From: Datisca glomerata
Taxonomy: Eukaryota > Streptophyta > Magnoliopsida > Cucurbitales > Datiscaceae
Length of the DNA stretch: 64,000 nt
Assembly: GCA_003255025.1 (NCBI GenBank)
Contig: QANY01013583.1
Span: 1,977,194 to 2,041,193 of the forward strand
Direction: 5' to 3'
Every line of letters begins with the position of its first letter. Position 1 is the first letter of the stretch. The notes under the pieces were generated by a model. The model saw only the letters and a program-made list of their open reading frames with translations, was not told the DNA's origin and did not search any database. This document shows positions 35,881-48,945 of the stretch, piece after piece. A program made the position numbers and the translations under genes.

Positions 35881-37170
35881 TTGAAAACATTGCTTGAGAC
35901 ATTTCTGATATCAACCTTTCAGCAGTGATTTTTGAGGTCAACATGGTTGAATCAAATCCAAAGGAATGGTGGATTGACAGTGGAGCTACCCGCCATGTGT
36001 GTTCTGACTGTGGGTTGTTCTCTACCTTTGAAGCTATCGAGCATGGAGAGAAGCTATTCTTGGGGAACTCGGCCACCTCTGAGATCAAAGGCCAAGAACA
36101 ATATATTGTATGTACCTAAAATCCGGAAGAACCTTGTGTCTGGTTCACTGCTGAATAATCATGGATTTCATATGGTATTTGAGTCAAATAAATTATTTTG
36201 TCTAAGAGCGGAATGTATGTTGGTAAAGGTTATATGAGTGATGGAATGTTCAAAATCAATGTAATGACTTTGGTCAACCCATTATTAATAAAGCTAGTTC
36301 TTCTGCTTACTTGCTTGAATATTCCAATTTATTGCATGATAGACTAGGTCATGTTAATTATGATACTTTGCGTAAATTAATTAACTTGGATCATATACCA
36401 ACATTTCACATTGATTCCAATCACAAGTATGGAACTTGTGTAGAGGCAAAATTAACGAGGTCATCATTCCAAAATATTGAAAGAAACACCGAACCACTTA
36501 ATTTAATTCACAATGATATATGTGATTTAAAATTTATACAAACAAGAGGTGGTAATAAGTATTTTATTACGTTTATTGATGATAGCACAAAATACTGTTA
36601 TGTATATTTACTAAAGAGCAAGGATGAAGCTATAGAGAAATTTATTATCTATAAAAATAAAGTTGAGAGTCAACTCAATAAGAAAAATAAGGTGCTAAGA
36701 AGTAATAGGGGTGGTGAGTATGAATCACCATTTGTTGATATTTGTGCTCAACATTAGATTATACATGAAACCACACAACACCTTATTCACCTCAATCTAA
36801 TGGTGTTGTTGAGCGCAAAAATCGTAAACTGAAAAAAATGATGAATGCATTGTTGATCAGTTCTGGGTTACCTCAAACATGTGGGGAGAAGCCATTTTAA
36901 CGGCTAACTATCTTTTGAATAAGATATCGAAAAAGAAAGAGGATAAGACCCCATATGAGTTATGGAAATGTAGAAAACATTTTATACAAATACTTACGAA
37001 TGTGAGGATGCCTCGTTAAGGTGATGGTACCTACACCCAAAAAGGTTAAAATAGGACAAACAAACTGTTGATTGCATTTTTATTGCTTACGCAAATAACA
37101 GTAGTGTGTATCGGTTCCTTGTGTATTAACCTAGCAATCCTAAGATTCACAAGAATACGATAATGGAGCC
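35881..37170 (+). pseudogene. C3 protease and integrase
   Basis: 35925-36119 has the protease site [19 protein letters not shown]. After a frame change, [16 protein letters not shown] follows. 36311-36757 is open for 148 codons: HDRLGHVNYDTLRKL (HHCC region), IHNDICDLKF and FITFIDDSTKYCYVYLL with two core Asp, and the core continues past a stop with PQSNGVVERKN in another frame. It is the least damaged integrase in the window but still broken. Confidence 0.8.
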
Positions 37171-37175
37171 TAGGA

Positions 37176-39244
37176 TGTTGAGAGTTATGCCCTCACAGCA
37201 TGTGTATTGACATTTGATATGAAATTTAAAGAGGATTACATATTTCTTATAATTGTTCTTTTAAATTATTGTTGAATAAATTAAATAAATATCTGAAAAT
37301 TTCTGATTCATTAATGAGACTACGATCTTGTATTAGTACAAGAGGATTAAGATCATAGATAATGAATAAAATTGTCAGCAACATATTAAAGTACAGAATC
37401 TTTAAATAATGGTTTTTAGTACAGTTCACTAAGAATTATGAATGCTTGTGATTTAGATCCAGATCATTGATGTGGATAGACATTTTAGTGAATGTAGTTT
37501 ATATAATAAGATTATACATGACAGAATCGATGTGAATTAATATCTTTATTAACATGTCGTTTATCATAAAGATTTAATACATATCAATTTGATGATCATA
37601 TGTAGATCAGTCTGAAGCCTCAGTAGTCATGAACTCATATGCATGTCTACTGGATTTTTTTATTCACTCGTTAAGGTCTGTTTGTTAATTAGGCTAGTGA
37701 CTTTTATTTTGGAGATTCAGTGATGTGGATGGCTGGGGACATGATCTTACAAGATCTAGAATCTAAACTTTCCTAACAGATCGTATATTGGTTTATTTAA
37801 GTGTTAATTCTGAAAATAAATAGTTATTGAGCTTAAGTTGATAATAAGATTATAAATTAGCTATTCACTAGTGGATTAATGGTACTTAAGGATCCAGAGG
37901 TAATTAGAAGGGTAAAACGGTAATTTTGATCAATTCTAATTTTCGAACCAATAATTGGAGGACATAATTACATGAAATGATTATGTTAGTGGACTACATG
38001 AGAATACTCTGTAAATACATTCTATAATCTCTAAGAGTTGAATTTCATATTTATAGTGGCGTAATAATGAAATTAATAAATAAGATTATTTAATTAAAGA
38101 GTTTAATTAATAATCTGATTTTATTGAAGCTTAGGATTATAGATCCATGGTCCCCTAGTCACATATATACTATATTATCTAGGGTGTTAATATTTCAGAA
38201 CATGATTATGAGATAATTTTATGTGATTAATTAATTAAGAATTAATTAATTGAATTATTTATATATTTAAATCTAATTTTCAGAAATTATATATATAAAT
38301 AATTATCGATTTTTTTAATCATCGACTATTAATAGATAATAATTTAAATCAACTAAATCTGTTATTTGTGAAATAACATATAAGTTAGTTGATAGGAAAA
38401 ATCAGATATATTAATTTTGAATTAACTGATATCTAGATAATTATATGATTAAAATAAATATTTAATTCACAGTAACTGTCACATGTCATTCACTGATAGG
38501 GTATCATAAATTGACATGGACTACTATGGTGCCACGTGGCACTACAGTTGTGCACAGTTACAATGGCTCTCACTGTAATTGGTAATTTATAATTAAGTAT
38601 TATTTCAGAATATATACAAATATTATTCTAGTGGCCTTAGTGGTTGAAAGAAGAGGAGATAATTAGTTGATCAAATCATCAGTTCGTCAATCAAGCGTTA
38701 AATTGAGAACATGATTGGGGTGAGAGAGATTTTCTTCTGTGATTAAACGTTAATCAAATCTCCAAAAGAATAATCATCACATTCTTTTAGAGAACCATCT
38801 CACTAAAGTTATTCTCAATAAATCTCTAGATCTCATGTGTTGAGAACATCTAGAGATAGAAAAACTGTTTTGTAATATTCTACGTGTCCACACGTCTTAG
38901 TGCATTGAGAATTGACTTGGAAAATCCTTGTGTGGAACTCAGAGTCTACTGGTAGTTGGAACGATTTCATGGGAACGGAGGATCGATCAGTTTTTGCAAG
39001 GACACTTGATTTAGATTACAAAAGGTATATGATTCCTAACTTTGTATATTGTAGATTTAACTTATAAATATATTAGGGACCCTGACTGATTGAAAAAAGT
39101 TTTCAATAGAAGTTTTTATTTGGTTATGATGGCGTTGTGCAAGTTTTGTTTTATTAAAATATTCATTTTTTATTAAAAGTTTAATTTTTTTTAAAAACCA
39201 CCCGCCTCCATGCTTCCGTCGCGCACGCGTCGCAACAACCAACA
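37176..39244 (+). repeat. C2 5' LTR
   Basis: 2069 bp, TGTTGAGAG to CCAACA. It matches the C1 LTRs and 45615-48039. The dyad array (38515-38580) is short in this copy. Confidence 0.9.
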
Positions 39245-39246
39245 AG

Positions 39247-39258
39247 TGGTATGAAAGC
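39247..39258 (+). other. C2 primer binding site (initiator tRNA-Met, mutated)
   Basis: tggtatgaaagc lies 2 bp after the LTR and differs at two bases from TGGTATCAGAGC. Confidence 0.65.
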
Positions 39259-41212
39259 GGTATTTATATATTTATACGTCAAATGTTATGTGGGGTTTTT
39301 TTTTGCATTATTCATATAATCTAAGATATGTATGATGATGGATGGTTATATTTTTTGAATGTATGGAAAATAATGGATCGCTAATTGTATAGTGATTATT
39401 GGGTTAGCATTTGTTTTAATTTTTCTTAGATCATATGTAAGCCGAATTGAGGCGTAGAAATTTTGTAATAATTATGAATGCGAGAAAACGAAAAACACAT
39501 GAGAGGAACGACAAAAATTTAATGTTCATCTGTAAAGTACTGTTCATCCGCGAAAACATTATTCACGCCGGAAATTTACTGTTTCGGCTGAGGTGATCAA
39601 TGCCAGTGGTACTGTACCGATAGTGAACAGTGGTTGTTCGGCGCGGCAGGCAGCTGTCGACGATGAGACGGGCAGCAATGGTGATGGGCGGCGATCGGAG
39701 AGTCCTATCATCGATGACAACTGTTAGAAACTTTCCTAAAACGTGACAACCAACTCTATCACCTAAGTGTTTCACTAAAACCCAAATTCTTTTAATTATC
39801 CATTTAAATTTTGAAATTAGTGTAATTTAAAATTAATTTTTAATTTTTAATTCTATGAAAATTAAATATTAATAGGTTGATTGAGTTTGATCCTAGTTTG
39901 ACCAAATCAAATAAAGTGTTTATTTGACTAAGTCAAAGTCAACTATATTAAAAGAGATAATTATAGAAATTGTTTTAATTAAGAAAAATAGTTTTTCTAA
40001 TTCAAAAAGGGTTTTGTTCAAACCTTGAAAATTATGAAGATGGACATCAGGAGAAGAAGGCAATATTTGGGAAATATGTGTTCTTGAAGTCCGCTTTGTA
40101 ATTTTATTTCTTTATTTCAAAGGTTATAATTTAGAAATACCCAATAATCACTCGGTCCATTATTATTTTATTTAATTATTAAATAATCATTTAATTGTTA
40201 TGTTTGATAACATGTTCATGCATTAGTCGATCACACGCCATACATGAAAATCTCACACAATTTTATTTAATCGTACATCTCATCCTGTAGAAACATGATT
40301 TATTAGGATTGTCCTAATATGTTTATATGTATTGCTTTATGAAATCAATTACATGTAAACTGCTAGGTTTTAATTAGTTAAAACTTGATAATCACACCAC
40401 ACTAAAGGCTATAATAACCTTTAGGTTAACCGACTTTAGTAAAAGAGTTTTATTAAAGTTTGATGAATGTAATTAATTAGTTAATCTAAGTTCACCTAAT
40501 TATGATTTAGGCACTTCAAAAAGTTAAATGAACTTAGACCAATGAGATTGGATTAGCTGATAATTAAATTCTCATAGGGTTACTATTTTAACTAGTATCT
40601 AATTTGGAATTAATTGATTAGTTAAAATAGAAACACATTATTCTAAAATAGTGAGTGAGCGAAGGTTGACATGTCAATGTAACCTATGGTCTCCATCATT
40701 AGTACAACACCGTGAAGTGTAGTGAGGGCCTCAAGTAGCTTTGTTTTCATCCCCCATAAGGAAGTTTTCGAGCTGTACCAATAACAAGGTTGGACTTCTT
40801 AAGAAGATAGAAGGAAGTGATGTAGTTTAGTTTTGACTGACCCTAAGGCGGCATATTCTAAATGAAGTCATAAAATCTGAAATGATGGGTTACACTCACA
40901 AAGTCACAATTAAGGTTTCATGTGGTTAGTTGTGACTTGACCGAACAAGCGATATCTTATTGTCAAAAGAGAAAATATGAGATAATTTAAGTTTTAATTA
41001 ATAAGGATGAGAATGTTTCATAGACAGTCTGAGGTTAATCTGACCAACCCTAAGGCGACACATTAATCATTGGATTGTTTTATCGTGATTACTAAATGCT
41101 AAATTTTAGTGTTTATTATGATTGCATTCATGCATCACATTTACTTTTCAAATTCTTGATATTTATCAATTATATTGAATCATATATGTTTTAAATTTCA
41201 GTTATCAATATT
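39259..41212 (+). other. C2 leader (untranslated)
   Basis: Long non-coding leader. The first part has a GC-rich patch (about 39540-39720, with gttcggcgcggcaggcagc). From 39740 it matches the C1 leader, without the solo-LTR-like insertion; the intact site is near 40435. Confidence 0.7.
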
Positions 41213-42123
41213 ATGTCTACCGTGGGCAACATTGTTACTGCTTTACTCGTTCTTGAGAAATTGAATGGTGATAAGTTTGTACGTTAGAAATTAAATATGA
41301 ACTTAATGCTGATTTGTGAGAACTATAAGTTCGTTCTTACTGAGAAATGTCCTGAGGAGCCCGCTACTAACACCCTTAAGAATGTTGGGGACAATATGAT
41401 ACTTGGATCATATCAAACAACAAGGTGAAGTGCTATATGCTTGTGAGCATGTATGATGTTCTGAGAACCAAGAATGAGAGCATGGAGACTGTTTATGAGA
41501 TTATGGAACCTTTACCAGCAATGTTTGGGCAGCAGTCCGATCGAAGTCATCATGAGACCACTGGGAGCTATATCACAACTAAGATGAGGAAGGGTACTTC
41601 TGTTCGAGAACATGTTTTGAACATGATCAACATAATGCACGAGGCAGAAATACATGGGTTGACCATTGATGAGCGGACTAAATTTAGCATCATACTAGAG
41701 TCGCTCACACAAGCTTTTTCTGTGTTCACGACCAACTATAATATGAACAAGTTACAACTCAATATGACCCAATTGTTGAATGAACTGCAGACTTTTGAGT
41801 CACTCAACCATAGAATGACCAAAGAGGGTGAGACAAATATTGTCAAGCAGAAGCCTTCTTCCAATATTGTAAAGAACAAGAATAGGAAGAAGAACAATGG
41901 TAAGGACAAAAGTAAGAACAAAAGAGTAAAGAAAGCCAAGATATCGCCGAAAGTCAAGAAGAACATGGAAGACAATAAGCCCAAAGGAAAGTGTTTCCAC
42001 TGTGGGGTTGAAGGTCATTGGAAGAGAAACTTTAACAAGTATCTCTCTGAGCTGAAAAAGAAAGCTAAATATGATTTACTTGTACTTGAAGCTTGTTTAG
42101 TGGAATATGATTTGTCATCCTAG
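41213..42123 (+). pseudogene. C2 gag
   Basis: ATG at 41213, TAG at 41285-41287 (Trp position), frame change near 41395, then open from 41425 to 42123: MYDVLRTKNESMETVYEIME, TSVREHVLNMINIMHEAEIHG, a Lys-rich tail and the knuckle CFHCGVEGHWKRNF, where the last Cys is Phe. A 232-residue open stretch makes this the best-kept gag here. The stop and the shift match C1 exactly. Confidence 0.85.
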
Positions 42124-43685
42124 ATACTTGATTTAGGAGCCACTAACCATGTATATTCTTCTTTGCAAATGCTTGATTCGTCAAGGGAGCTGGCTGATAA
42201 TGAGGTCGTTTTGAGAGTTGGCGGTGGTGCGCTCGTGTCAGCTAAAGCATTAGAGACATTCCGTTTACTTTTTGGATATAATTACTTAGTTTAGAATGAT
42301 GTTTATTATATTCCTGATTTTTCGAGGAATTTGATTTCTTTTTCATTTTTGCAAGAACAGTTATTCGAAGTTTCTTTCATTAATAAAGAGTTTATTATTT
42401 TTAAGAATGGATTCAGTATCTGTCATGCTAAAATTATAAACTAACTGTATATGCTTAAACTGACTGAACGTGTATTAAATAATTCTAAATTATTTAAAGT
42501 AGCGAAACCTAAAAATACAAACGACGAAGAGTTTCTCAAGATGATAACACATATTTATGACATCTTAGGCTGAGACGTATTAATCTAGATAGTTTAAATA
42601 GGTTAACAAAGCATGGTGCTTTGAGAGAAAGTTGGAATTATTCTTGTTTCTGAATCCTATATAGAAGGTAAAATAACCAAGAGACCTTTCACAGGAAAGG
42701 GTCAAAGAATCAAGGAACCACTTGAGTTAGTACATAGCGATGTCTGTGGACTGATCAATGTACAAACTAGAGGTGGGTATGAGTATTTTGTCACTTTCAT
42801 TGACGACTACTCAAGATATGGTTTTAGTCTGAAACTTTTGGAAAGTTTAAAGACTTTAAGGCTAAAGCTGAAAGCAATTAGGTAAATAATTGAAAATCTT
42901 TCGATCCGATCGATGTGGTAAATGCTTGGATTTAGAATTTAAGGATTATATGTTGGAGTGTGGAATCTATCCCAACATGCAGCACTTGGAACACCACAAC
43001 ACAATGGTGTTGTAGAGAGGAGAAACTGAACCTTATTAGATATGGTTAGGTCGATGTTAAGCTACTCGTCATTGTCAGTTATATTTTGGGGATATTCATT
43101 ACACATGACAACTTACATTTTGAATGTAGTGCCTCTAAGTCTGTAAGCAAGACGCTTTTAGAGTTATAGAATGACTCCAAAATCTAGTTTGCGTCATTTC
43201 CGTATATGGGGTTCCGTATATGGGGTTGTCCAGCTCACGTTCTTAGACCCAAGACCGGAAAGTTAGATTCAAGGTCTGAAATATGCATATTCGTTGGCTA
43301 CTCTCTAGACACTAGATGTGGGTACTTTTATAGTCACAATAATCAAAATGTGTTTGTATCGACAAATGCAACCTTTCTTGAGCATGACTATACGCAAAAG
43401 TATAAACCTCGTAACAAAGTAGTTCTCGAGGAATTAGCAACTTATGATATTAGACCACCTTCAATTTCTACTGATAAATGACAAATCAGAGAAACCACAA
43501 CTCCTGCAAAGGAAATCCCCATGCAACGTTGTAGTGGAAGGGTTATGAGACAACTAGTTCGCTATGAACTAGAGGCACATGTCCTAGTGTCAGACACTAA
43601 TAAGGATGATCCATTATCTTATGAAGAAGCAATTGATGATTCTAAAAAGGAGAAATGACAAGATGTCATGAATCAGGAAATGGAA
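42124..43685 (+). pseudogene. C2 protease, integrase and connector
   Basis: Protease site ILDLGATNHV (DSG changed to DLG; Trp before it is a stop). Pre-integrase region near 42540-42700. Integrase core with VHSDVCGLINVQTRGG and FVTFIDDYSRYG, both core Asp kept. 43206-43481 is open with IWGCPAHVLRPKTGKLDSRS. The acidic connector runs to 43685. Confidence 0.8.
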
Positions 43686-44288
43686 ATAAGAGATCATGAA
43701 GTATCCACAACAAGAGAATGGTTAAGTGAGATATACATTTTTTTGAAAGTCCACATAAAATTCCATACATATTATTTGATTGTGTTTTTACATTTCATAT
43801 GTTTTATAGGTTCGATTGTGGGGTATTTACCCTTAAATTTGTCGAAGCTCTCACATATGGGAAGAACCTCTAAAAAATGACTCAATAACAAATGCCAGAA
43901 TATCGAAGATGAATTGCAATTGAGTTATTTGCACATAGCAATGTTGTACTGAAATAATATGGAGATATTTGTGAATTTTTATTTTATTAAATTGTGAATT
44001 ATGGATTATGAGTTTTTTTTGTTACTATATGTTTAGTGTAGGCTTCATGTAGCTTACACGAATACTTCACGAGAATCGTGTAGGCTTCATGTAACCTACA
44101 CGATGACTTTACGAGTATGGTGTAGTCATCGTGCATACTACACGAGGACTTTAAGGGAATCGTGTAGGATTCATGTAGGCTAATTAAATTTTATGACATT
44201 ATTAAATAACAAACACAAGTATATTTCTATATTAATACTTAATTTAAGTCTACAAAGGTCATTATTTATATTTAAATGACTTGGTCAT
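43686..44288. other. Foreign ~600-bp segment replacing the start of C2 RT
   Basis: Homology to C1 stops at gaaatggaa (43685) and resumes at tgtggccat (about 44289); about 190 bp of RT (C1 20376-20565) are missing. The segment has a T-rich tract ending in ttttatag before gttcgattg, which looks like a 3' splice site, and a 42-bp minisatellite at 44041-44179. Origin unknown. Confidence 0.7.
44041..44179. repeat. 42-bp minisatellite with inner dyads
   Basis: Units 44041-44082, 44083-44124, 44125-44166 and a partial 44167-44179. Each has ctacacg- and cgtgtag-type halves that can pair. Confidence 0.85.
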
Positions 44289-45170
44289 CCTTGTGGCCAT
44301 CCTGAAATCCATTCACATCCTTTTGTCCATAGCCGCTAATTTTGACTATGAGATATGGCAAATGGACACCAAGACAGCTTTTCTTAATGGCGCTTTTAAA
44401 GAAAACATCTATATGCTGCAATCAGAAAGGTTCGTATAAAAGGGGCAAGATCAGAAAGTATGCAAGTTGCTTAAATCCATTTATGGATTAAAGCAAGTAT
44501 CTAGATCTTGAAATCTTACCTTTGATGAGATTATAAAGTCTTATGGCTTCAAGCAAAATATTGATGAAGCCTATGTTTATAAATACACAAAAGATAAGAT
44601 AGTGGTTTTCTTAGTTTTTTATGTTGATGATATTCTACTCATTGGGCATCATGTAGAAACTTCGTCAAAAGTAAAGAAGTGGTTAACGTAAAAATTTCAA
44701 ATGAATTGGGAAATGAGCTATGTTCTAGGCATCCAAATCCTAAGGGATAAAAAGAATAAGTTATTGGCATTTTCTCAAGCATTTTATATTGATAAGGTGC
44801 TGGAGAGATTCTTTATGGAGAATTCTAAAAAAGTTCAACAACCGACCAGACACGAAATTGTCCTCTCGAAGGAACAATGTCCTAAGACACCTTAGGAGGA
44901 AGAGAATATGAGAAAAGTTTCCTATGCTTCAGCAGTTGGAAGTCTCATGTATGCTACACTATGTACGAGACCATACATCTGTTATACAGTGAGAATTGTC
45001 AGTCATTATCAATCGAATCGAGGTTTGGAACACTGGATTGCAGTAAAACACATTCTTAAGTATATTAGGAGAATGAGAAATTATATGCTTGTTTATTCAG
45101 GTGGAGACCTGAACCCCACTAGATATACAGATTCTGTTTTCAATAAGACAGAGACAGTTGAAAGTTGACA
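44289..45170 (+). pseudogene. C2 reverse transcriptase, N-terminal block missing
   Basis: MDTKTAFLNGAFKENIYML, SIYGLKQVSRS, the catalytic FYVDDILLIG and, in the open piece 44701-44895, SYVLGIQILRDKKNKLLAFSQ. 44908-45168 is open with YASAVGSLMYATLCTRP and ILKYIRRMRNYMLVYSGGD. Stops break the frame. Confidence 0.85.
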
Positions 45171-45600
45171 TCTAAATCAGTATTCACCATAGGTGGAGGA
45201 GTTATAGTCTAGAGAAGTTTTAAACAATCCAGTATTGCAAATTACACTATGGAAGCCGAATATATAGCGATTTATGAAGCGGCAAAAGAGGCGGTATATC
45301 TCAGAAAGTTCTATTCTGATTTGAAAGTAGTTCTAGATATGGACAAGCCACTGATCCTGTAATGTGATGACAGTGGGGGCTGTAGCAAATTACAAGGAAC
45401 CAAGGAGTCACAAGAGGGGTAAGCACATATAGAGGAAGTATAATCTTGTAAGAGAGATCGTGTATCGAGAGGATGTGACTGTTATAAAGATAGCATCGGA
45501 ATAGAACCTTGCTGATCCTTTTACAAACACACATCCTGTGAAGTCATTTAAGGGTCACGTGCGAAACATGAGATTAAGAGAGATGTCACATTTTCTTTAA
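45171..45600 (+). pseudogene. C2 RNase H
   Basis: SSIANYTMEAEYIAIYEAAKEAVYL and HKRGKHI-like motifs in order, with stops. It ends at the purine tract agcaagtgggagat. Confidence 0.75.
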
Positions 45601-45614
45601 AGCAAGTGGGAGAT

Positions 45615-48039
45615 TGTGCCCTCAAAGTATGTGTATTGACATTTTGATATGAAATTTGAAGATGATTACATTTTTCTTATAATTGTTCTTTTAAATTATT
45701 ATTGAATAATTTATATAAATATCTAAAAAATTTATATTCATTAATGAGACAATGATCTTGTATTAGTACTCAATAATTAAGATCATAGATAATGAATAAA
45801 ATTGTCAGTGACATATTAAAGTATAGAATCGTTAATGAACGGTTGCTAGTACAGTTCACTAAACATTATGAATGCGTGTGATCTAGATTCGGATCATTGA
45901 TGTGGATAGATATCTTAATGAAAATACTTTATAAAATAAGATTATATATGATAGGACTGGTGTAAATTAGTATCTTCATTAACGTGCCGTTTATCATAAA
46001 AATTTAATATATATCAATTCGATGATCATATGTAGATTAGTCTGAATCCTGAGTAGTCATGAACTCTTATGCATGTCTACTGGATCTTTTGATTCACTCG
46101 TTAAGGTCTGTTTGTTAATCAGGCTAGTGACTTTTGTTTTGGAGATTCAGTGATGTGGATGGCTGGAGACATGATTTTACAAGATTTAGAATCTAAGCTT
46201 TCTTAAAGGATGATATATAGGGTCTTTTAAGTGTTAATTCTGGAACTGAATGGTTATTGAGCTCAAATTTATAATACGATTATAATTTAGTCATTCACTA
46301 GTGGATTAATGATACTTAAGGATCAATGGGTAATTAGAAAGGTAAAACAATAGTTTTGACCAGTCCTAATTTACGAACCAATAATTGGAGAACAAAACTA
46401 CATGAAATGATTATGTTCGTGGACTACATGAGAATACTCTATAAAAATATTATATAATTTCTAAGAATTCAATTTCATATTTATAGTGGAGTAATAATAG
46501 AATTAATAAATAAGATTATTTAATTAAAGAGTTTAATTAATAATCTAGTTTATTGAAGCTTAGGATTATTGGTTCATGATCTCTATGTCACCTCTATACT
46601 ACGTTGTCTAGAGTGTGAATATTTCAAGACATGAGGAAAAGGCTGGCTTGTAAAAGGAATTTCTGTTCTAGGGCAAGATAATTATGAGATAATAATGTAT
46701 AATTAATTAATTAAGAATTAATCAATTGAATTATTTATATATTTAAATATGATTTTCAGAAATTATATATATATAATTATCGATTTTTTTAATTATCGAT
46801 AAGTGAAACAAAATATCTAATTTGTGAAATTAGATAATTAAATCATTATTAGATAATAATTTAAATCAACTAAATCTTGTTATTTGTGAAATAACAGATA
46901 AATTAGTTGATAAGAATAATCAGATATGTTAATTTTGAATTAACTGATATCTAGATAATTATATAATTAAAATAAATATTTAATTCGTAGCAATTGTCAC
47001 GTGTCAATCACTGATAGGGTAGCAAAAAATAACATGTACTACTGTGGTGCCACGTGACACTACAGTAGTGACTGTGCAACACTGGAGCACCACAGGGCAC
47101 TGCAGTGGTGCCATGAGGCACTGTGCTGGCTCACGGCACACTGTAGTGCCATGTGGCACTATAGTGGTGCACAATTGCAGTGGGTCCCACTGCATTTGGT
47201 AATTTTATAATTAAATATTATTTTAGTTTATCCCTAAAAATCTGATATGTCATTATCTAGAATGTATGCAGATATTATTCTAGTGGCCTTGGTGGTTGAA
47301 AGAAAAGGAGAGAATCAATTGATCAGATCATGAGTTCGTCAATCAAGAGTTAAATTGAGAACATGATTGGTGTCAGAGAGTTTTTCTTCTGTGATTAAAC
47401 GTTACTTAAATCTCTAAAGAATAAGCATCACATTCTTTTAGAGAATTGTCTCACTAAAGTCATTCTCAGTAAATATCTAGATCTCATGTGTTGAGAACAT
47501 CTAGAGATAGAAAAAATGTCTTGTAATATTCTACGTGCCCACACACGTTATAGTATATTCGAGGATTGACTTGAAAGATCTTGGAAAAGATTGAAAATAG
47601 ATATCAGTCTTCTATGTTCTCACCCTCTCTGCTCCCTAGCAACTTCAAGGCAACCAAAGGGTAAGGGAGATGGAACAACGTCCAAGTTGTGACAACTCCC
47701 AAACCTACGAGCAATTTAAAGTTCAGGTGTGGATCTCGGAGTCTAATGATCGTTGGAAAAATTTCTTGAAAACAAAGGATCGATCGGTTTTTGCAAGGAC
47801 ACTTGATATAGATTACAAGATGTATATGATTCATAACCTTGTATATTGTAAATTTAACTTATAAATATATAATGAATCATGACTGATTGAAAAAAGAGTT
47901 TTCAATAAAAAATTATTTGACTATCGTGGCATTGTGCAAGTTTTGTTTTATCAAAAGATTCATTTTTATTAAAAGTTTAATTTCTTAAAAGGCCACGCGC
48001 CTCCACGCTTCCGTCGCGTATGCGCCGTGATAACCAGCG
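45615..48039 (+). repeat. C2 3' LTR
   Basis: 2425 bp. About ten bases of the LTR start are missing (TGTGCCCTC). It has a longer dyad array (47038-47200) and about 130 extra bases at about 47583-47710 that the other three LTRs of this family lack. Confidence 0.85.
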
Positions 48040-48044
48040 TAGGA

Positions 48045-48945
48045 ATGCATCATTCTTTGAACATGTATTTTCTTACCAATCCAATGAAGAGCCAAGCTTT
48101 TCAAAAAGACTTCTTAAGACTATTGATGAAGAAGATAGTCTTAACCAATATGAAAAAGTCGAGATAGAACCTAGAAGGAGTAAAAGAGTTGGGACAAAAA
48201 AAACTTTTGGTCATAATTTTCTGACTTATATGATTGAAAGTGAACCAAGAACTTTCAATGAAGCTATAAACTCCAATGAAGGTCCTTTTTGGAAAGAGAC
48301 CATTAAGAGTGAAATTGATTCAATTTTGCAAAATTATACTTAGGAATTAGTGGATATTCCATCTGGTTGTAAACATTTAGGTTCCAAACAGAGAATGAAA
48401 GTCGATGGATCAATTGATAAATACAAGGCTAGGCTTGCAATTCAAAGGCTACAGGAAGAAAGAAGGTCTTGATAATTTTGATACATATTTTTTGGTGTCG
48501 AGAATAAACTCCATTAGAATAGTACTTGCAATCACAGATTTGTGAAATATTGAAGTACATCAAATGGATGTGAAAACATCCTTTCTAAATAGAGATTTAA
48601 AGGAAGAAATCTACATGGAACCAGAAGGGTTTTCCGCTCCTGGGCAACGAAAGAAAGACTGTAAATTAGTCAAATCACTGTATGATTTGAAACAAACACC
48701 AAAACAATGGCATGAAAAATTCGACAGTCACATGATGTCAATTGGATTAAAAAATGAATGTGATAAATGTATCTATGTTAAAGATACAGAGAATGGATAT
48801 GTCATTGTGTGTTTGTATGTTGATGATATGCTTATCGTTAGGAGTAATGATTGAAAATGGTCAAATCTACGAAAGATATGTTAAAATCTAGATTTGATCT
48901 GAAAGACATGGGACTTGCTGATGTTATATTGAGAATAAAAATCAT
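48045..48945 (+). pseudogene. C3 connector and reverse transcriptase
   Basis: 48045-48343 is open: RNASFFEHVFSYQSNEE, PRRSKRVGTKKTFG, then the RT start GPFWKETIKSEIDSI. 48564-48854 is open: QMDVKTSFLNRDLKEEIYME, SLYDLKQTPKQWHEKF and the catalytic YVDDMLI. The sequence MLKSRFDLKDMGLADVIL runs up to about 48935, then virus DNA begins. The few lesions include one stop just after YVDD. Confidence 0.85.

Larger units (their letters stand above)
37176..48039 (+). mobile_element. C2: Ty1/copia element nested in C3
   Basis: Flanked by TAGGA (37171-37175; 48040-48044). LTRs 37176-39244 and 45615-48039; primer site, leader, gag, protease, integrase, RT and RNase H between. Same family as C1. It has a foreign ~600-bp replacement in pol (43686-44288). 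The 3' end has decayed from CCAACA to CCAGCG. Confidence 0.9.
34937..48945 (+). mobile_element. C3: Ty1/copia element, interrupted by C2 and truncated by virus DNA
   Basis: gag, protease and integrase (34937-37175), then C2, then connector and RT (48045-48945). Both sides of C2 belong to one pol: the frame ending NTIMEP meets RNASFFEHVF after the TAGGA duplication. RT stops after about 300 codons at the pararetrovirus junction; RNase H and 3' LTR are absent. Confidence 0.85.

Noticed and set aside
47004..47195. Minus ORF over the C2 3' LTR dyad array
   Set aside because: Low-complexity repeat translation; not kept in the other LTRs.
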